Of a DNA stretch of 64,000 nt, positions 42,370-50,731 are shown piece by piece. Source of the stretch: Eubacterium sp. (lineage in GTDB: Bacteria; Bacillota; Clostridia; Peptostreptococcales; Anaerovoracaceae); contig JAFWHX010000010.1 of NCBI GenBank assembly GCA_017533915.1, positions 24,755-88,754 on the forward strand, given 5' to 3'. A model generated the notes under the pieces. It ran no database searches, was not told where the DNA came from, and was given only the letters and a program-made list of their open reading frames with translations. The position numbers were made by a program, and so were the translations under genes. Each line of letters opens with the position of its first letter. Position 1 is the stretch's first letter.

Positions 42370-43707
42370 TCATCTGGCAGTCATGGCTGAGGAATAGGCG
42401 AACTGTAGATTGTAGCCGCCTGTGTCGCCGTTGACGTCCAGGACTTCTCCTATGATACGTATATCAGGGAGCGCTGACCCGGCGCTCTCTTTTTCTCTTT
42501 TACATTTATCAGGGAGTGCTGAACCGGCGCTCTCTTTTTCTTTTATACTTTTTAAACGCATGGTCCTGAGGTCGACTGAGTCAAGCGCAACGCCGCCGGC
42601 TGTCACCATAGCATCATTCCATCCGCCGGTACCGCTGACAGAGAAGATGCTCGCTGTGAGTGCTTCTGCGATCCGATCAAAATCTCTGCCGCCGAGCATG
42701 CTCATCTTCTTTTCAGGAGCATCGACCAGAAGATCGATAAAAGACTTTGGCAGCGAGAAGGCTGCCGCTAAGTAATTCGCAAGTCCGGTGCTGTTTCCGA
42801 GAGCGTCAGCTTTAAGCTTTCTGATGATATCTTCTTTACGCGCATCAGGGATGAAGTTGACCGTGAGCGTGTCTCCAGCTTTCACATACTGGGACATATG
42901 AAGCACTGCAGGACCGCTTATGCATTTATGCGTTATCAGCATTGGTCCGCGGGTAATATGGACGCCGCACTCGAGCAGTACATCTTTAAAGCTGACGCCG
43001 GATATCCCGCCGAACCTGAAATCCTGGAGATATATCGGCGTGAGAGCGGGGCGGGGCTCTATGACCTGAACGCCAAGATCGCGCTTGAGCACATCAAGCA
43101 GCATACCGTCAGAACCGGTCGACGGATACGAGGATCCGCCGCACGCGATCACGAGTTTTCCTGTCTGGAGGACGGTTCCGTTTTTCAGTGCGACATTTAT
43201 CAAAATCTCATCAGAGCTTTCTTCACATTCTTTTTGATTCCATGAGATCGATGTGACCTTGGAGTCATACCGGATCTTCCAGCTGTTTCTTTCCGCAGCT
43301 CGAAGAAGAGCGTCGAGAACGTCTCCTGCTCTCATCGATACAGGGAAGATTTTGCCGTCGTCACGCTCGGTCAGAGGAACACCAAGGCGTTCCATCATTT
43401 TCATAAGCTCGATGTTGTTATGTTTATAGAGGCAGCTTCTGATCAGCCTGCCGTTCTCACCATATTTATCTATAAAGTCTTTGATGGATCCGCCGTGGGT
43501 GATGTTGCACATGCCGTTCCCGCTCATAAGGAGCTTTTGGCCTGCATGAGAAGTTTTTTCAAGGATGAGCCTGCGCAGCACGTGCTGCGGAGTGCCTGTG
43601 GACTCAGCAGAAGAACCTGCAGCGTAGAACAGACCTGCCGCGCCTGCGCCGATCACGATCTCGTCATATATATCACGTGTGCTTTTCTTATCTCTTCCGT
43701 CATCCAT
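42370..43707 (-). CDS. HI0933/BaiN-like flavoprotein (NAD(P)/FAD-dependent oxidoreductase)
   Basis: 445 residues. N-terminal dinucleotide fold EIVIGAGAAGLFYAAG, then KLLMSGNGMCNITHGG (the HI0933 hallmark), LVIACGGSSYPSTGSDG and a C-terminal IIGEVLDVNGDTGGYNLQFAYSSA. The family reduces unsaturated substrates or acts on unknown ones. Near residues 395-425 there is a 15-residue duplication, KESAGSALPD twice, just before the final FAD block. It is not part of the family core and comes from a duplicated palindromic DNA element. Confidence 0.88.
   Translation of the reverse strand: MDDGRDKKSTRDIYDEIVIGAGAAGLFYAAGSSAESTGTPQHVLRRLILEKTSHAGQKLLMSGNGMCNITHGGSIKDFIDKYGENGRLIRSCLYKHNNIELMKMMERLGVPLTERDDGKIFPVSMRAGDVLDALLRAAERNSWKIRYDSKVTSISWNQKECEESSDEILINVALKNGTVLQTGKLVIACGGSSYPSTGSDGMLLDVLKRDLGVQVIEPRPALTPIYLQDFRFGGISGVSFKDVLLECGVHITRGPMLITHKCISGPAVLHMSQYVKAGDTLTVNFIPDARKEDIIRKLKADALGNSTGLANYLAAAFSLPKSFIDLLVDAPEKKMSMLGGRDFDRIAEALTASIFSVSGTGGWNDAMVTAGGVALDSVDLRTMRLKSIKEKESAGSALPDKCKREKESAGSALPDIRIIGEVLDVNGDTGGYNLQFAYSSAMTAR
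42463..42552. repeat. 45-bp duplicated palindromic element inside the flavoprotein gene
   Basis: Two units start at 42463 and 42508, exactly 45 bp (15 codons) apart. Each holds GAGCGC or GAGTGC, a 7-base loop and GCGCTC followed on the plus strand by a T-rich run, so it looks like a terminator hairpin lodged in frame in a coding sequence. Confidence 0.85.
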
Positions 43708-43945
43708 TTCGCAGATCTCATCTGACCGTTACGTATGTACATGCATCAATGTACTTCCCAGGCCATTTTGTACAAACATGTGTAAATGATCTTTATTGAT
43801 CATATTCTACAACAGCAGCTGTATGAATAAAAGTGTGATTGAATGCATAGTTCTATCAGAATATAATTGAATCAAACAGTGATACTGCTGCGATCTGAAG
43901 TGATGTTCAGACATTTATTGCAGACAGTGTGGATCGAGAAACGGT

Positions 43946-45127
43946 ATGAAATACAGGAAAGATAAAAACGGCGATGACCTTTCGATACTCGGCTTCGGCT
44001 GCATGCGCTTTGCCAGGAAGGGCGGAAAGATCGACATTGACGAAGCTGAACGCGAGATCATGGAAGCATACAACGCTGGTGTCAATTATTTTGACACTGC
44101 GTATATCTACAGCGGAAGTGAGGCGGCGATAGGCGAGATATTCGAGCGGAACGGGATTAGAGATAAGATAAAAATCGCGACAAAGCTTCCTCAGTATCTT
44201 GTCGGGAGCAGAGCCGCCCTGGACCGCTTCTTCAACGAGGAGCTGACAAGGCTAAGAACCGATCATGTCGATTATTATCTCATGCATCATCTGACAGACA
44301 TAGCGCAATGGGAGAAGCTCAAAGCTGTAGGCGTGATCGACTGGATAAGAGAGAAAAAAGAGAGCGGCCAGATCAGGAACATCGGGTTCTCATATCACGG
44401 GAACACTGATGGATTCCAGAAGATCCTGAATGACTACGACTGGGACATCTGCCTGATACAATACAACTATTTCGATGAGACTTCACAGGCAGGGGTCGAC
44501 GGCCTCAGGGCGGCTGCAGCAAAACACATACCTGTCGTGATCATGGAGCCGCTAAGGGGAGGAAAACTCGTAAACGTCCCCAGAGCGGCAAAGGAGATCA
44601 TGAAGAACAGCGGGAGAAGCTGGTCACCTGCTGAATGGGGCTTCAGATGGCTGTATGACCAGCCTGAAGTTACAGTAGTCCTTTCAGGGATGAATTCCCT
44701 TGACATGGTGCGTGAGAACGTGCGCACAGCATCAGAAGCAGAAGCAGGGGATTTTGATCAGCGGGATCATGATACGATCGATGCTGTGCGGAAAAAGATA
44801 AGAGAAGTAGAGAAAGTCGGCTGCACGGGATGCCGGTACTGCATGCCGTGTCCGCAGGGGGTCGATATCCCAGGGACGTTCCGATGTTACAACGCGATGT
44901 ACATCGACTCGAAAAGCGCGGGAAGATATGAATACGCGCAGACTGTCGGCCTGACGAAAGACGCGGCATTCGCGACAAAGTGCATCGGATGCGGGAAATG
45001 CGAGAAGCACTGTCCGCAGAACATACCGATACGTGAAAAGCTGAAAGAAGCAGACAGAGCACTAAGGCCGCTTCCATACAAGATAGCTATAGCTGTCGTG
45101 CGGGCATTCATGTTCAGGAAGAGCTAG
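43946..45127 (+). CDS. aldo/keto reductase with C-terminal 4Fe-4S ferredoxin domain
   Basis: 393 residues. AKR barrel with GCMRFARKGGKID, FDTAYIYSGSE, the DYYLMHHL motif and IMEPLRGGKL. The C-terminus carries two cluster motifs, CTGCRYCMPCPQGVDIP and CIGCGKCEKHCPQNIPI. This is the YccK-like ferredoxin-fused AKR group common in anaerobes. Reaction unknown. A terminator follows. Confidence 0.93.
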   Translation: MKYRKDKNGDDLSILGFGCMRFARKGGKIDIDEAEREIMEAYNAGVNYFDTAYIYSGSEAAIGEIFERNGIRDKIKIATKLPQYLVGSRAALDRFFNEELTRLRTDHVDYYLMHHLTDIAQWEKLKAVGVIDWIREKKESGQIRNIGFSYHGNTDGFQKILNDYDWDICLIQYNYFDETSQAGVDGLRAAAAKHIPVVIMEPLRGGKLVNVPRAAKEIMKNSGRSWSPAEWGFRWLYDQPEVTVVLSGMNSLDMVRENVRTASEAEAGDFDQRDHDTIDAVRKKIREVEKVGCTGCRYCMPCPQGVDIPGTFRCYNAMYIDSKSAGRYEYAQTVGLTKDAAFATKCIGCGKCEKHCPQNIPIREKLKEADRALRPLPYKIAIAVVRAFMFRKS

Positions 45128-45146
45128 CTCAGTGATATAAACAAAT

Positions 45147-45192
45147 GATCCCGCCGCGCCGGAACCGAGATTTCACGCCGGCGGGGTCTTTT
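45147..45192 (+). terminator. Rho-independent terminator
   Basis: GATCCCGCCG and CGGCGGGGTC with inner GCCGG pairing, then TTTT, immediately before the sugar kinase gene. Confidence 0.78.
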
Positions 45193-45212
45193 AAAGATAC
45201 ATGGTGAGACAC

Positions 45213-46145
45213 ATGAGCAGATATGACATCGTTTATATAGGAACAGCGATCATCGATTCGATAATAATGGGCTTTGATCCGGAGCCTGTTTCCGCGGCCG
45301 GGTTCAGGGCGGAGAGCGGATCGCTGAATATCGGCGGCGAGGCCGTCAACGGGTCGATCGCTGCGTCAAAGCTGGGGATGAAGACAGCTGTGCTTTGCTC
45401 GCTGGGTAATGACGCTGCAGGAGATCTGATAGAATCTGAACTGATAAAACATGGTGTGGACACTTCCTGCATCATCAGGTCTGACGAGCATCAGACTCCG
45501 ATAACCACGATATTCGTTTCAGAGGATGGAAACCGGAGATCGATCACGAATACCGCCCACAGATATAACTTTCATCCGGAACGATATCTAGAGAAGATCC
45601 TGGACGCGAAAGCAGTAGTACTCGGCTCGCTTTTCAGAGCGCCTTTTAATGATCCCGAGGTTATCCGGGCTGTCGCAGGAGCGGCGCATTCGGAAGGTAT
45701 GATGGTATTTGCGGATACGAAACTTCCAAACTTCAGGAAACTCAGTCTTGATGATATCGCAGACTCACTTCCGCTGATCGACTACATCACGCCGAATGAA
45801 GACGAAGGAAGATACTGCAGCGGCAAAGATGATCCGGAGGAGATGGCGGATGCATTTCTAGACAGAGGCGCCCGGAATGTGATAATAAAGCTGGGCAGCA
45901 GGGGGTGCTTCTTCAAGAACAGAGAAACATCGATCCGCTTGCCGGCATATGAGATAGAGGCAGTGGACGCGACCGGGGCGGGAGACAATTTCCTGGCAGG
46001 ATTCGCGGCAGAGCTGATCAGAGGAAGCAGCATCAGAGAAGCTCTTGAGTTTGCGAATGCATGCGGAGCGATCTGCTCTACAGCGGTAGGGTCAGGCACA
46101 GCCCTGCAGAACAGGGAACAGGTACAGGAATTTATTGCAAGGTAG
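45213..46145 (+). CDS. PfkB family carbohydrate kinase
   Basis: 310 residues from ATG 45213 (GGTGAG just upstream; ATG 45201 is an alternative with no site). Signature 1 region with GGEAVNGSIAASKLGMKTAVLCSLGNDAAG and signature 2 DATGAGDNFLAGFAAEL with the catalytic Asp. It phosphorylates a sugar or nucleoside with ATP; specificity cannot be read. Monocistronic between terminator and fragment. Confidence 0.9.
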   Translation: MSRYDIVYIGTAIIDSIIMGFDPEPVSAAGFRAESGSLNIGGEAVNGSIAASKLGMKTAVLCSLGNDAAGDLIESELIKHGVDTSCIIRSDEHQTPITTIFVSEDGNRRSITNTAHRYNFHPERYLEKILDAKAVVLGSLFRAPFNDPEVIRAVAGAAHSEGMMVFADTKLPNFRKLSLDDIADSLPLIDYITPNEDEGRYCSGKDDPEEMADAFLDRGARNVIIKLGSRGCFFKNRETSIRLPAYEIEAVDATGAGDNFLAGFAAELIRGSSIREALEFANACGAICSTAVGSGTALQNREQVQEFIAR

Positions 46146-46176
46146 ATGAAAACACATTCACATTGAGTTTTGTTTT

Positions 46177-46285
46177 TTTGGGGAGTGAGAACAGACTCCG
46201 TGAGATCGCATCAGGAATCAGGATCAGGCTGACGCGTGAGGAATGGTATCGTCTGTATCTTGCGGCAGGGCACATATTGCCGTGA
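46177..46285 (+). pseudogene. possible C-terminal gene fragment
   Basis: The frame ending at 46285 reads LREIASGIRIRLTREEWYRLYLAAGHILP, which looks like a real, compact C-terminal helix pair rather than random sequence, but it has no start or upstream body. I cannot name the parent family. It may be the stub of a deleted gene. The remainder of 46146-46425 has no gene. Confidence 0.25.
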
Positions 46286-46376
46286 TATTCATGCGGCGAT
46301 GACAGTATCTTCCATACATATGATAAAGAATTCTTTATGAGATTGTCATCGCGGACCTGTTTCTGCTTTTTCAGAC

Positions 46377-46388
46377 ATATGGTAAAAT
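46377..46388 (+). promoter_or_regulatory. extended -10 promoter
   Basis: ACATATGG followed by TAAAAT (46383-46388), 38 bp before the CPBP gene. Confidence 0.45.
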
Positions 46389-46425
46389 ATATTAGTATTT
46401 TTGGCTATTTAAGAGGAGTATCGAC

Positions 46426-47319
46426 ATGGAAGAACAGAGCAATATGCAGAATAGCACAGATGGGAAGGACATCGAAGAAAGAAATACAGTTGTGGGAAAG
46501 AGGCCTCATAAGTTTTTTGACAGATTCACGATCCCCGGAGCTCTGGTGCTGATGATAGGCGGATTGTCTATCGGCCAGTTGATTGGGATGGTTATCGGGT
46601 TCCCTCTCGGTTTTCTGATACAGGATTCGAACGCAGCCGGCGCTATCGGCATAGCGATAGCGACGTTTCCGATGCTGGCATTATATAAATTCTGGTTCAG
46701 GCCGGAATTTGAAGGCAATCTCAGGGGCGGAGACATGAAGACGGGATTGGTGCTCTCTCTTATTCTCATCCCTTATTGGCTCCTGAATGTACCGGCCGGC
46801 TTTATTTTCGGATCAGCTAAGTTCGGAGCCCCGACTCTCGCTACAGTAAGTATGGCTTTGATGGCAGGATGCTCAGAGGAAGCAGCATTCCGTGGACTAG
46901 GCATCTCATATCTCATGCGTCAATGGAAAGAAGAGAAGCGCATTCCGGCTATTGTGATTATTTCATCAGTGACATTCGGGCTGGTCCATATTTTCAACGC
47001 TTTGGCTGGAGGTGATCTCGGAAGCGTGGTCAACCAGACGATAGGCGCTGCTGCAATGGGATTCTTCTTTGGAGCACTATATCTGCGCAGTGGGAATCTG
47101 ATCATGCCTATGGTAACTCATGCCATACACGATATCATAGCATTCCTTGATGTGAGCGGAATACAGGGCGGTGTGATCGTTTCCGGCGTTGACTGGACAT
47201 CATATCTGGATACTGGTCTGACGATCGTCCTCGGACTCATAGGATTATGGCTGGTACGCCCTGCAAAACAGGCGGAGATCAGAGCTATGTGGGATAATAA
47301 ATGGAATATACAGCGATGA
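46426..47319 (+). CDS. CPBP family intramembrane metalloprotease (CAAX/Abi type)
   Basis: 297 residues, GAGGAGT before ATG. Eight predicted helices with the three family motifs in order: CSEEAAFRGLG (EExxxR), FGLVHIFNAL and VTHAIHDIIAF. Bacterial members include bacteriocin-immunity and abortive-infection proteins, but the role here is unknown. The stop overlaps the start of the next gene (ATGA), so the pair is coupled. Confidence 0.9.
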   Translation: MEEQSNMQNSTDGKDIEERNTVVGKRPHKFFDRFTIPGALVLMIGGLSIGQLIGMVIGFPLGFLIQDSNAAGAIGIAIATFPMLALYKFWFRPEFEGNLRGGDMKTGLVLSLILIPYWLLNVPAGFIFGSAKFGAPTLATVSMALMAGCSEEAAFRGLGISYLMRQWKEEKRIPAIVIISSVTFGLVHIFNALAGGDLGSVVNQTIGAAAMGFFFGALYLRSGNLIMPMVTHAIHDIIAFLDVSGIQGGVIVSGVDWTSYLDTGLTIVLGLIGLWLVRPAKQAEIRAMWDNKWNIQR

Positions 47320-47855
47320 CCGGAAGTGAACTGAGAAAGAAACTTGAGTCAAGGATCAGTCCTGAGGAGAAAGAAATGCTCAGGTCTTCTGATCCGGGGC
47401 TGGACATCAGCGACTTCAATAGAAGTGTATGCATGAGGATCATAGAACCTGAGGAAGACTTTGATTGTGATCAGGCGGAGATCGATGAGAGTGCTGCTGA
47501 TGAGCTCGAGAGCAGTCTTAAGGAATTCCTTTCTGAGTACATGGCTGACCGGCCTGAAGCTCATAAGTGGATCGTACTATCCTGTCTGGAGCTCACATTC
47601 GTTGAGAGGCGGCCGATGCATCCGCAGTCATCTGCGAGCTGGGTATTCCGTGATGGTAAGTACCTGTGCCCGAGCATGAACAGAGACAGTATCATCTGCA
47701 GCTACTGCGCATGTGAAGAAGCAGAAAGTGACAGCAAAGAAACAAGCAGCAGCGGCGGCGATAGAATGGCCTGTGAAGCAAGCAGCAGCGGCGGAATGGC
47801 CTGTGAAGCGAGCAGCGGCGGAATGGTCTGCTGCAGTAAAGACAAGCAGAATTAA
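47316..47855 (+). CDS. DUF2115 (UPF0305)-like cysteine-containing protein with Cys-rich repeat tail
   Basis: 179 residues from ATG 47316, overlapping the CPBP stop as ATGA; ATG 47301 is an alternative. The central block LELTFVERRPMHP, GKYLCPSMNRDS and IICSYCACEE matches DUF2115, a small family best known from methanogens, with a likely metal-binding C...CxxC set. The last 40 residues are SSSGG-MACEA repeats with extra cysteines. Function unknown. Confidence 0.65.
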   Translation: MTGSELRKKLESRISPEEKEMLRSSDPGLDISDFNRSVCMRIIEPEEDFDCDQAEIDESAADELESSLKEFLSEYMADRPEAHKWIVLSCLELTFVERRPMHPQSSASWVFRDGKYLCPSMNRDSIICSYCACEEAESDSKETSSSGGDRMACEASSSGGMACEASSGGMVCCSKDKQN

Positions 47856-47904
47856 GATCCTACAGGAATGAGATCCTGTGGGAATAAGAACGGGAGAATT
47901 GAGT

Positions 47905-48534
47905 ATGGCTAAGGTATTATTGTTAAATGGAAGCCCGCATGTCCATGGCTGCACAGCAAGGGCGCTTGAAGAGATGATAAAAGTCTTCTCTGAAGAGGGA
48001 ATCGATACTGAAGTGATACAGGTGGGAAGCAAGCCTGTACGCGGATGCATAGCGTGCAGAAAATGCACTGAACTGGGAAAGTGTGTCTTTGATGATCTGG
48101 TAAATGAAACCGCTCCGAAGCTGGCGGAAGCAGACGGCCTTGTCGTCGGTAGTCCGGTGTATTACGGCTCTCCAAACGGCACGATTCTTTCATTTATGGA
48201 CAGGCTCTTTTACAGCACCGGAAACATCGACAAGCATATGAAAGTCGGCGCTGCTGTCGTGAGCTGCAGGCGCGGCGGAAATTCGGCAAGCTTTGATGTG
48301 CTGAACAAATACTTCACGATCAGCAGCATGCCTGTCGCGGCCGGCACATACTGGAACCAGGTGCACGGCTTCACCGCGGAGGATGTAGAGAAGGACGAAG
48401 AGGGACTACAGACCATGCGGAACCTCGCGAGAAGCATGTCTTTCATGATCAAAGCCTTTGCGGATGAAAAGGCGAAGCTCGGCTACCCGGAAAAGGAGAC
48501 CGGCACGTTCACCAGCTTCTCGGATGGAAAGTAG
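47905..48534 (+). CDS. flavodoxin-family NAD(P)H-dependent oxidoreductase
   Basis: 209 residues from ATG 47905 (GGGAGAATTGAG). FMN-binding start LLLNGSPHVHGCTARAL, a cysteine pair in GCIACRKCTELGKCVF as in iron-sulfur flavoproteins and related NADPH-dependent FMN reductases, and VVGSPVYYGSPNG. The preceding 25 bp contain GATCCTACAGGAAT and GATCCTGTGGGAAT, a small duplication. Confidence 0.9.
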   Translation: MAKVLLLNGSPHVHGCTARALEEMIKVFSEEGIDTEVIQVGSKPVRGCIACRKCTELGKCVFDDLVNETAPKLAEADGLVVGSPVYYGSPNGTILSFMDRLFYSTGNIDKHMKVGAAVVSCRRGGNSASFDVLNKYFTISSMPVAAGTYWNQVHGFTAEDVEKDEEGLQTMRNLARSMSFMIKAFADEKAKLGYPEKETGTFTSFSDGK

Positions 48535-48544
48535 GAAGTGAGCT

Positions 48545-48820
48545 TTGGAAAAGATCATACGGCAGCATATAGTTTTTTTCGGATGGGTCCAGGGCGTCGG
48601 ATTCAGGTACAGAGCATGCCACGCCGCTGATTACTATGGCGTGACAGGCTGGGTAAGAAATGAGCCGGATGATTCGGTCACGATGGAGATCCAGGGGACT
48701 GAAGAACAGATCGATCTCGTGATAGCGGCGATCGAGCGCGGGACGTACGTGAAGATCGAGCATATGGATGTTAAAACGATACCGTTAGCAGAAGAAGAGA
48801 ACGGATTCAGAGCATATTGA
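48545..48820 (+). CDS. acyP: acylphosphatase
   Basis: 91 residues, typical length. The catalytic loop and residues are present: FFGWVQGVGFRYRACHAA (P-loop-like GWVQGVGFR with Arg) and GWVRNEPDDSVTMEIQG with Asn. It hydrolyses carboxyl-phosphate bonds. The start is TTG 48545 with GGAAGTGAG upstream, 10 bp after the flavoprotein gene. Confidence 0.93.
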   Translation: MEKIIRQHIVFFGWVQGVGFRYRACHAADYYGVTGWVRNEPDDSVTMEIQGTEEQIDLVIAAIERGTYVKIEHMDVKTIPLAEEENGFRAY

Positions 48821-48836
48821 TAATGATCTGATGACA

Positions 48837-48859
48837 GCCGGCCTGAAGGCCGGCTTTTG
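48837..48859. terminator. terminator between acylphosphatase and LysR genes
   Basis: GCCGGCC-TGAA-GGCCGGC followed by TTTTG. Confidence 0.85.
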
Positions 48860-48897
48860 TTTGAGGCTTTTGTTGCTCTAGGACATGCTGTTTTACA

Positions 48898-49770
48898 TTA
48901 CAGGCGTTTCTCCAGCTCGTTCATCAGCAGCTGCGCGACGGGTGTGAATGTCTGATATTTCCGCCAGATCACATACAGGCCTGTCCCGGGGACATCTGAC
49001 AGCGGGCGGAAGGTCAGGCTGCTCGACTCGCTCGTATCGATAAGCTTGTCGAGAACTACAGCATAGCCGATGCCGGCTCTTGCCATTACCGCACCATTGA
49101 ACGCCAGGTTGTAAGTCGCCGCTATGTTTAATCTGTCACTGTCTTCGCCGAACCAGTGAGGAAGATCCTGGTCTACCCATTGTCTTGAGCAGATCAGAGG
49201 ATATTTCTTAAGCTCATCTACAGTAAGCGATTCCTTTGAGGCGAGGGGATCGCTTTTTCTCATCAGGACGCCCCATGAGTCCTTCGCCGGGATCTCAAGG
49301 TAATTGTATTTTGACAGGTCGACATAGCTCATGACGATCGCAAAATCCAGTAGCCCCTTATCGAGTCTGTCACACACCTCCTCATGGTTGCCGCTGTAGA
49401 TATTGCATCTTATCCCCGGATTATCCTTCTGAAGAGCCGACACTGCCTCGGCAAAAAGCGCCATGGATTCCGACTCCGGCGCGCCTACATAGATGTCGCC
49501 GCTGTTTATTTTTTCCAGAGACCTGAATTCCGCTTCTGTCTTGTCGACTAGCGATATTATATCCTCAGCCCTTTTCTTGAGAAGCATCCCGGCGTCAGTC
49601 AGTCTGATGCTGTAGTTGGAGCGGATGAAGAGCCTGGTGCCAAGCTCGTTTTCCAGCTCCTTCAGCTGCTTTGACATCGTTGGCTGCGATACGAAGAGCC
49701 GCTCTGCCGCGCGTGTCATATTGCCTTCTCGTGCAGTTTCAAGGAAATATCTAAGTGTTCTAATCTCCAT
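48898..49770 (-). CDS. LysR family transcriptional regulator
   Basis: 290 residues, AGGAGGC upstream. N-terminal HTH: LRYFLETAREGNMTRAAERLFVSQPTMSKQLKELENELG, then an effector domain with GDIYVGAPESESMALF. It is divergent from a lipoprotein, alpha/beta hydrolase and flavoprotein set, which it probably controls. Confidence 0.93.
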   Translation of the reverse strand: MEIRTLRYFLETAREGNMTRAAERLFVSQPTMSKQLKELENELGTRLFIRSNYSIRLTDAGMLLKKRAEDIISLVDKTEAEFRSLEKINSGDIYVGAPESESMALFAEAVSALQKDNPGIRCNIYSGNHEEVCDRLDKGLLDFAIVMSYVDLSKYNYLEIPAKDSWGVLMRKSDPLASKESLTVDELKKYPLICSRQWVDQDLPHWFGEDSDRLNIAATYNLAFNGAVMARAGIGYAVVLDKLIDTSESSSLTFRPLSDVPGTGLYVIWRKYQTFTPVAQLLMNELEKRL

Positions 49771-49787
49771 AATGCGCCTCCTATAGA

Positions 49788-49804
49788 TATTCTAATATGG
49801 AATA
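49788..49804. promoter_or_regulatory. candidate LysR box in the divergent promoter
   Basis: TATTC-N7-GAATA, a perfect 5-bp inverted repeat with the T-N11-A spacing of LysR-type sites, between the divergent lysR and lipoprotein genes. Confidence 0.55.
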
Positions 49805-49879
49805 ACTAAATATGCAATATAACTATTAGACATTACTGATACAAGCCATTATACTGAACTTAAAATGGAGGGCAATTAT

Positions 49880-50662
49880 ATGAAAAGATTTCTGTTCGCT
49901 GCGTTTTTGATCGCGCTAATCGTACTGATGCCTTCGTGCGGTGACAAGCAGGCCGCGGCCGGTACCGACTCATCAAAATCACCACAGAAACAAGCCATCC
50001 GGCTGACAAAGTCCAGGCTCACTATGGAGCAGGGCGCTAGCATGACCATAAAGCTCAAAGGCGCTAAAGCCGGCAAGGTCAAGTGGAGCTCATCCAGTAA
50101 GTCGGTAGCGACAGTATCCAAAGGGAAGATAAAAGCGAAGAAAACCGGCAGGGCTACGATAACAGCGAGATACAAGAATAAGAAATACAGGTGCAAAGTC
50201 ACAGTGATACAGCAAAAAGAAGAACCGATCATAGAACCTGAGCAGCCGTCTGACAGCACTGAGCAGCCGTCAGGTAACGATGAGCAGCCCGCGGCGGAAA
50301 AACAGCTGAGAGTCATGCTCGGAAAGACCGAAGTTAAAGTTGAATGGAAGGACAACGAATCTGTTGCTGCTCTGAAAGAGCTCGTGAAAGAGAAGCCTCT
50401 CACCATACATATGTCTATGTACGGCGGATTCGAGCAGGTCGGACCGATAGGTAAGAGCCTGCCGAGAAACGATAAAGAAACGACTACGAGCGCAGGTGAC
50501 ATAGTGCTCTACTCGGGAAACCAGATCGTCGTTTTCTACGGATCCAATTCATGGGCATATACAAGACTTGGACATATAACCGACAAGACCAGATCAGAGC
50601 TCAGACAGCTGCTTGGAAACGGCGATATAACATTGACGATCAGTCTGGAAGATGTGAAATAG
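49880..50662 (+). CDS. lipoprotein with Big_2 domain and cyclophilin-like fold
   Basis: 260 residues from ATG 49880 (GGAGGGC upstream; ATG 49865 would overlap that site). Lipobox LMPSC. A Big_2 Ig-like module (KLKGAKAGKVKWSSSSKSVATVSKGKIKAKKTGRATI region, about 45-110), a Pro/Glu linker, then a C-terminal domain with MYGGFEQVGPIGKSLP and GDIVLYSGNQIVVFYG, the cyclophilin-like fold of small clostridial proteins often paired with flavodoxins. First gene of the LysR-flanked unit. Confidence 0.8.
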   Translation: MKRFLFAAFLIALIVLMPSCGDKQAAAGTDSSKSPQKQAIRLTKSRLTMEQGASMTIKLKGAKAGKVKWSSSSKSVATVSKGKIKAKKTGRATITARYKNKKYRCKVTVIQQKEEPIIEPEQPSDSTEQPSGNDEQPAAEKQLRVMLGKTEVKVEWKDNESVAALKELVKEKPLTIHMSMYGGFEQVGPIGKSLPRNDKETTTSAGDIVLYSGNQIVVFYGSNSWAYTRLGHITDKTRSELRQLLGNGDITLTISLEDVK

Positions 50663-50731
50663 TAAATGGATGAAAAAGACTGCTGAGCAGCTGCCCTGAA
50701 CCAGCAGTATTAAATACAGGAGGAGATAGAA

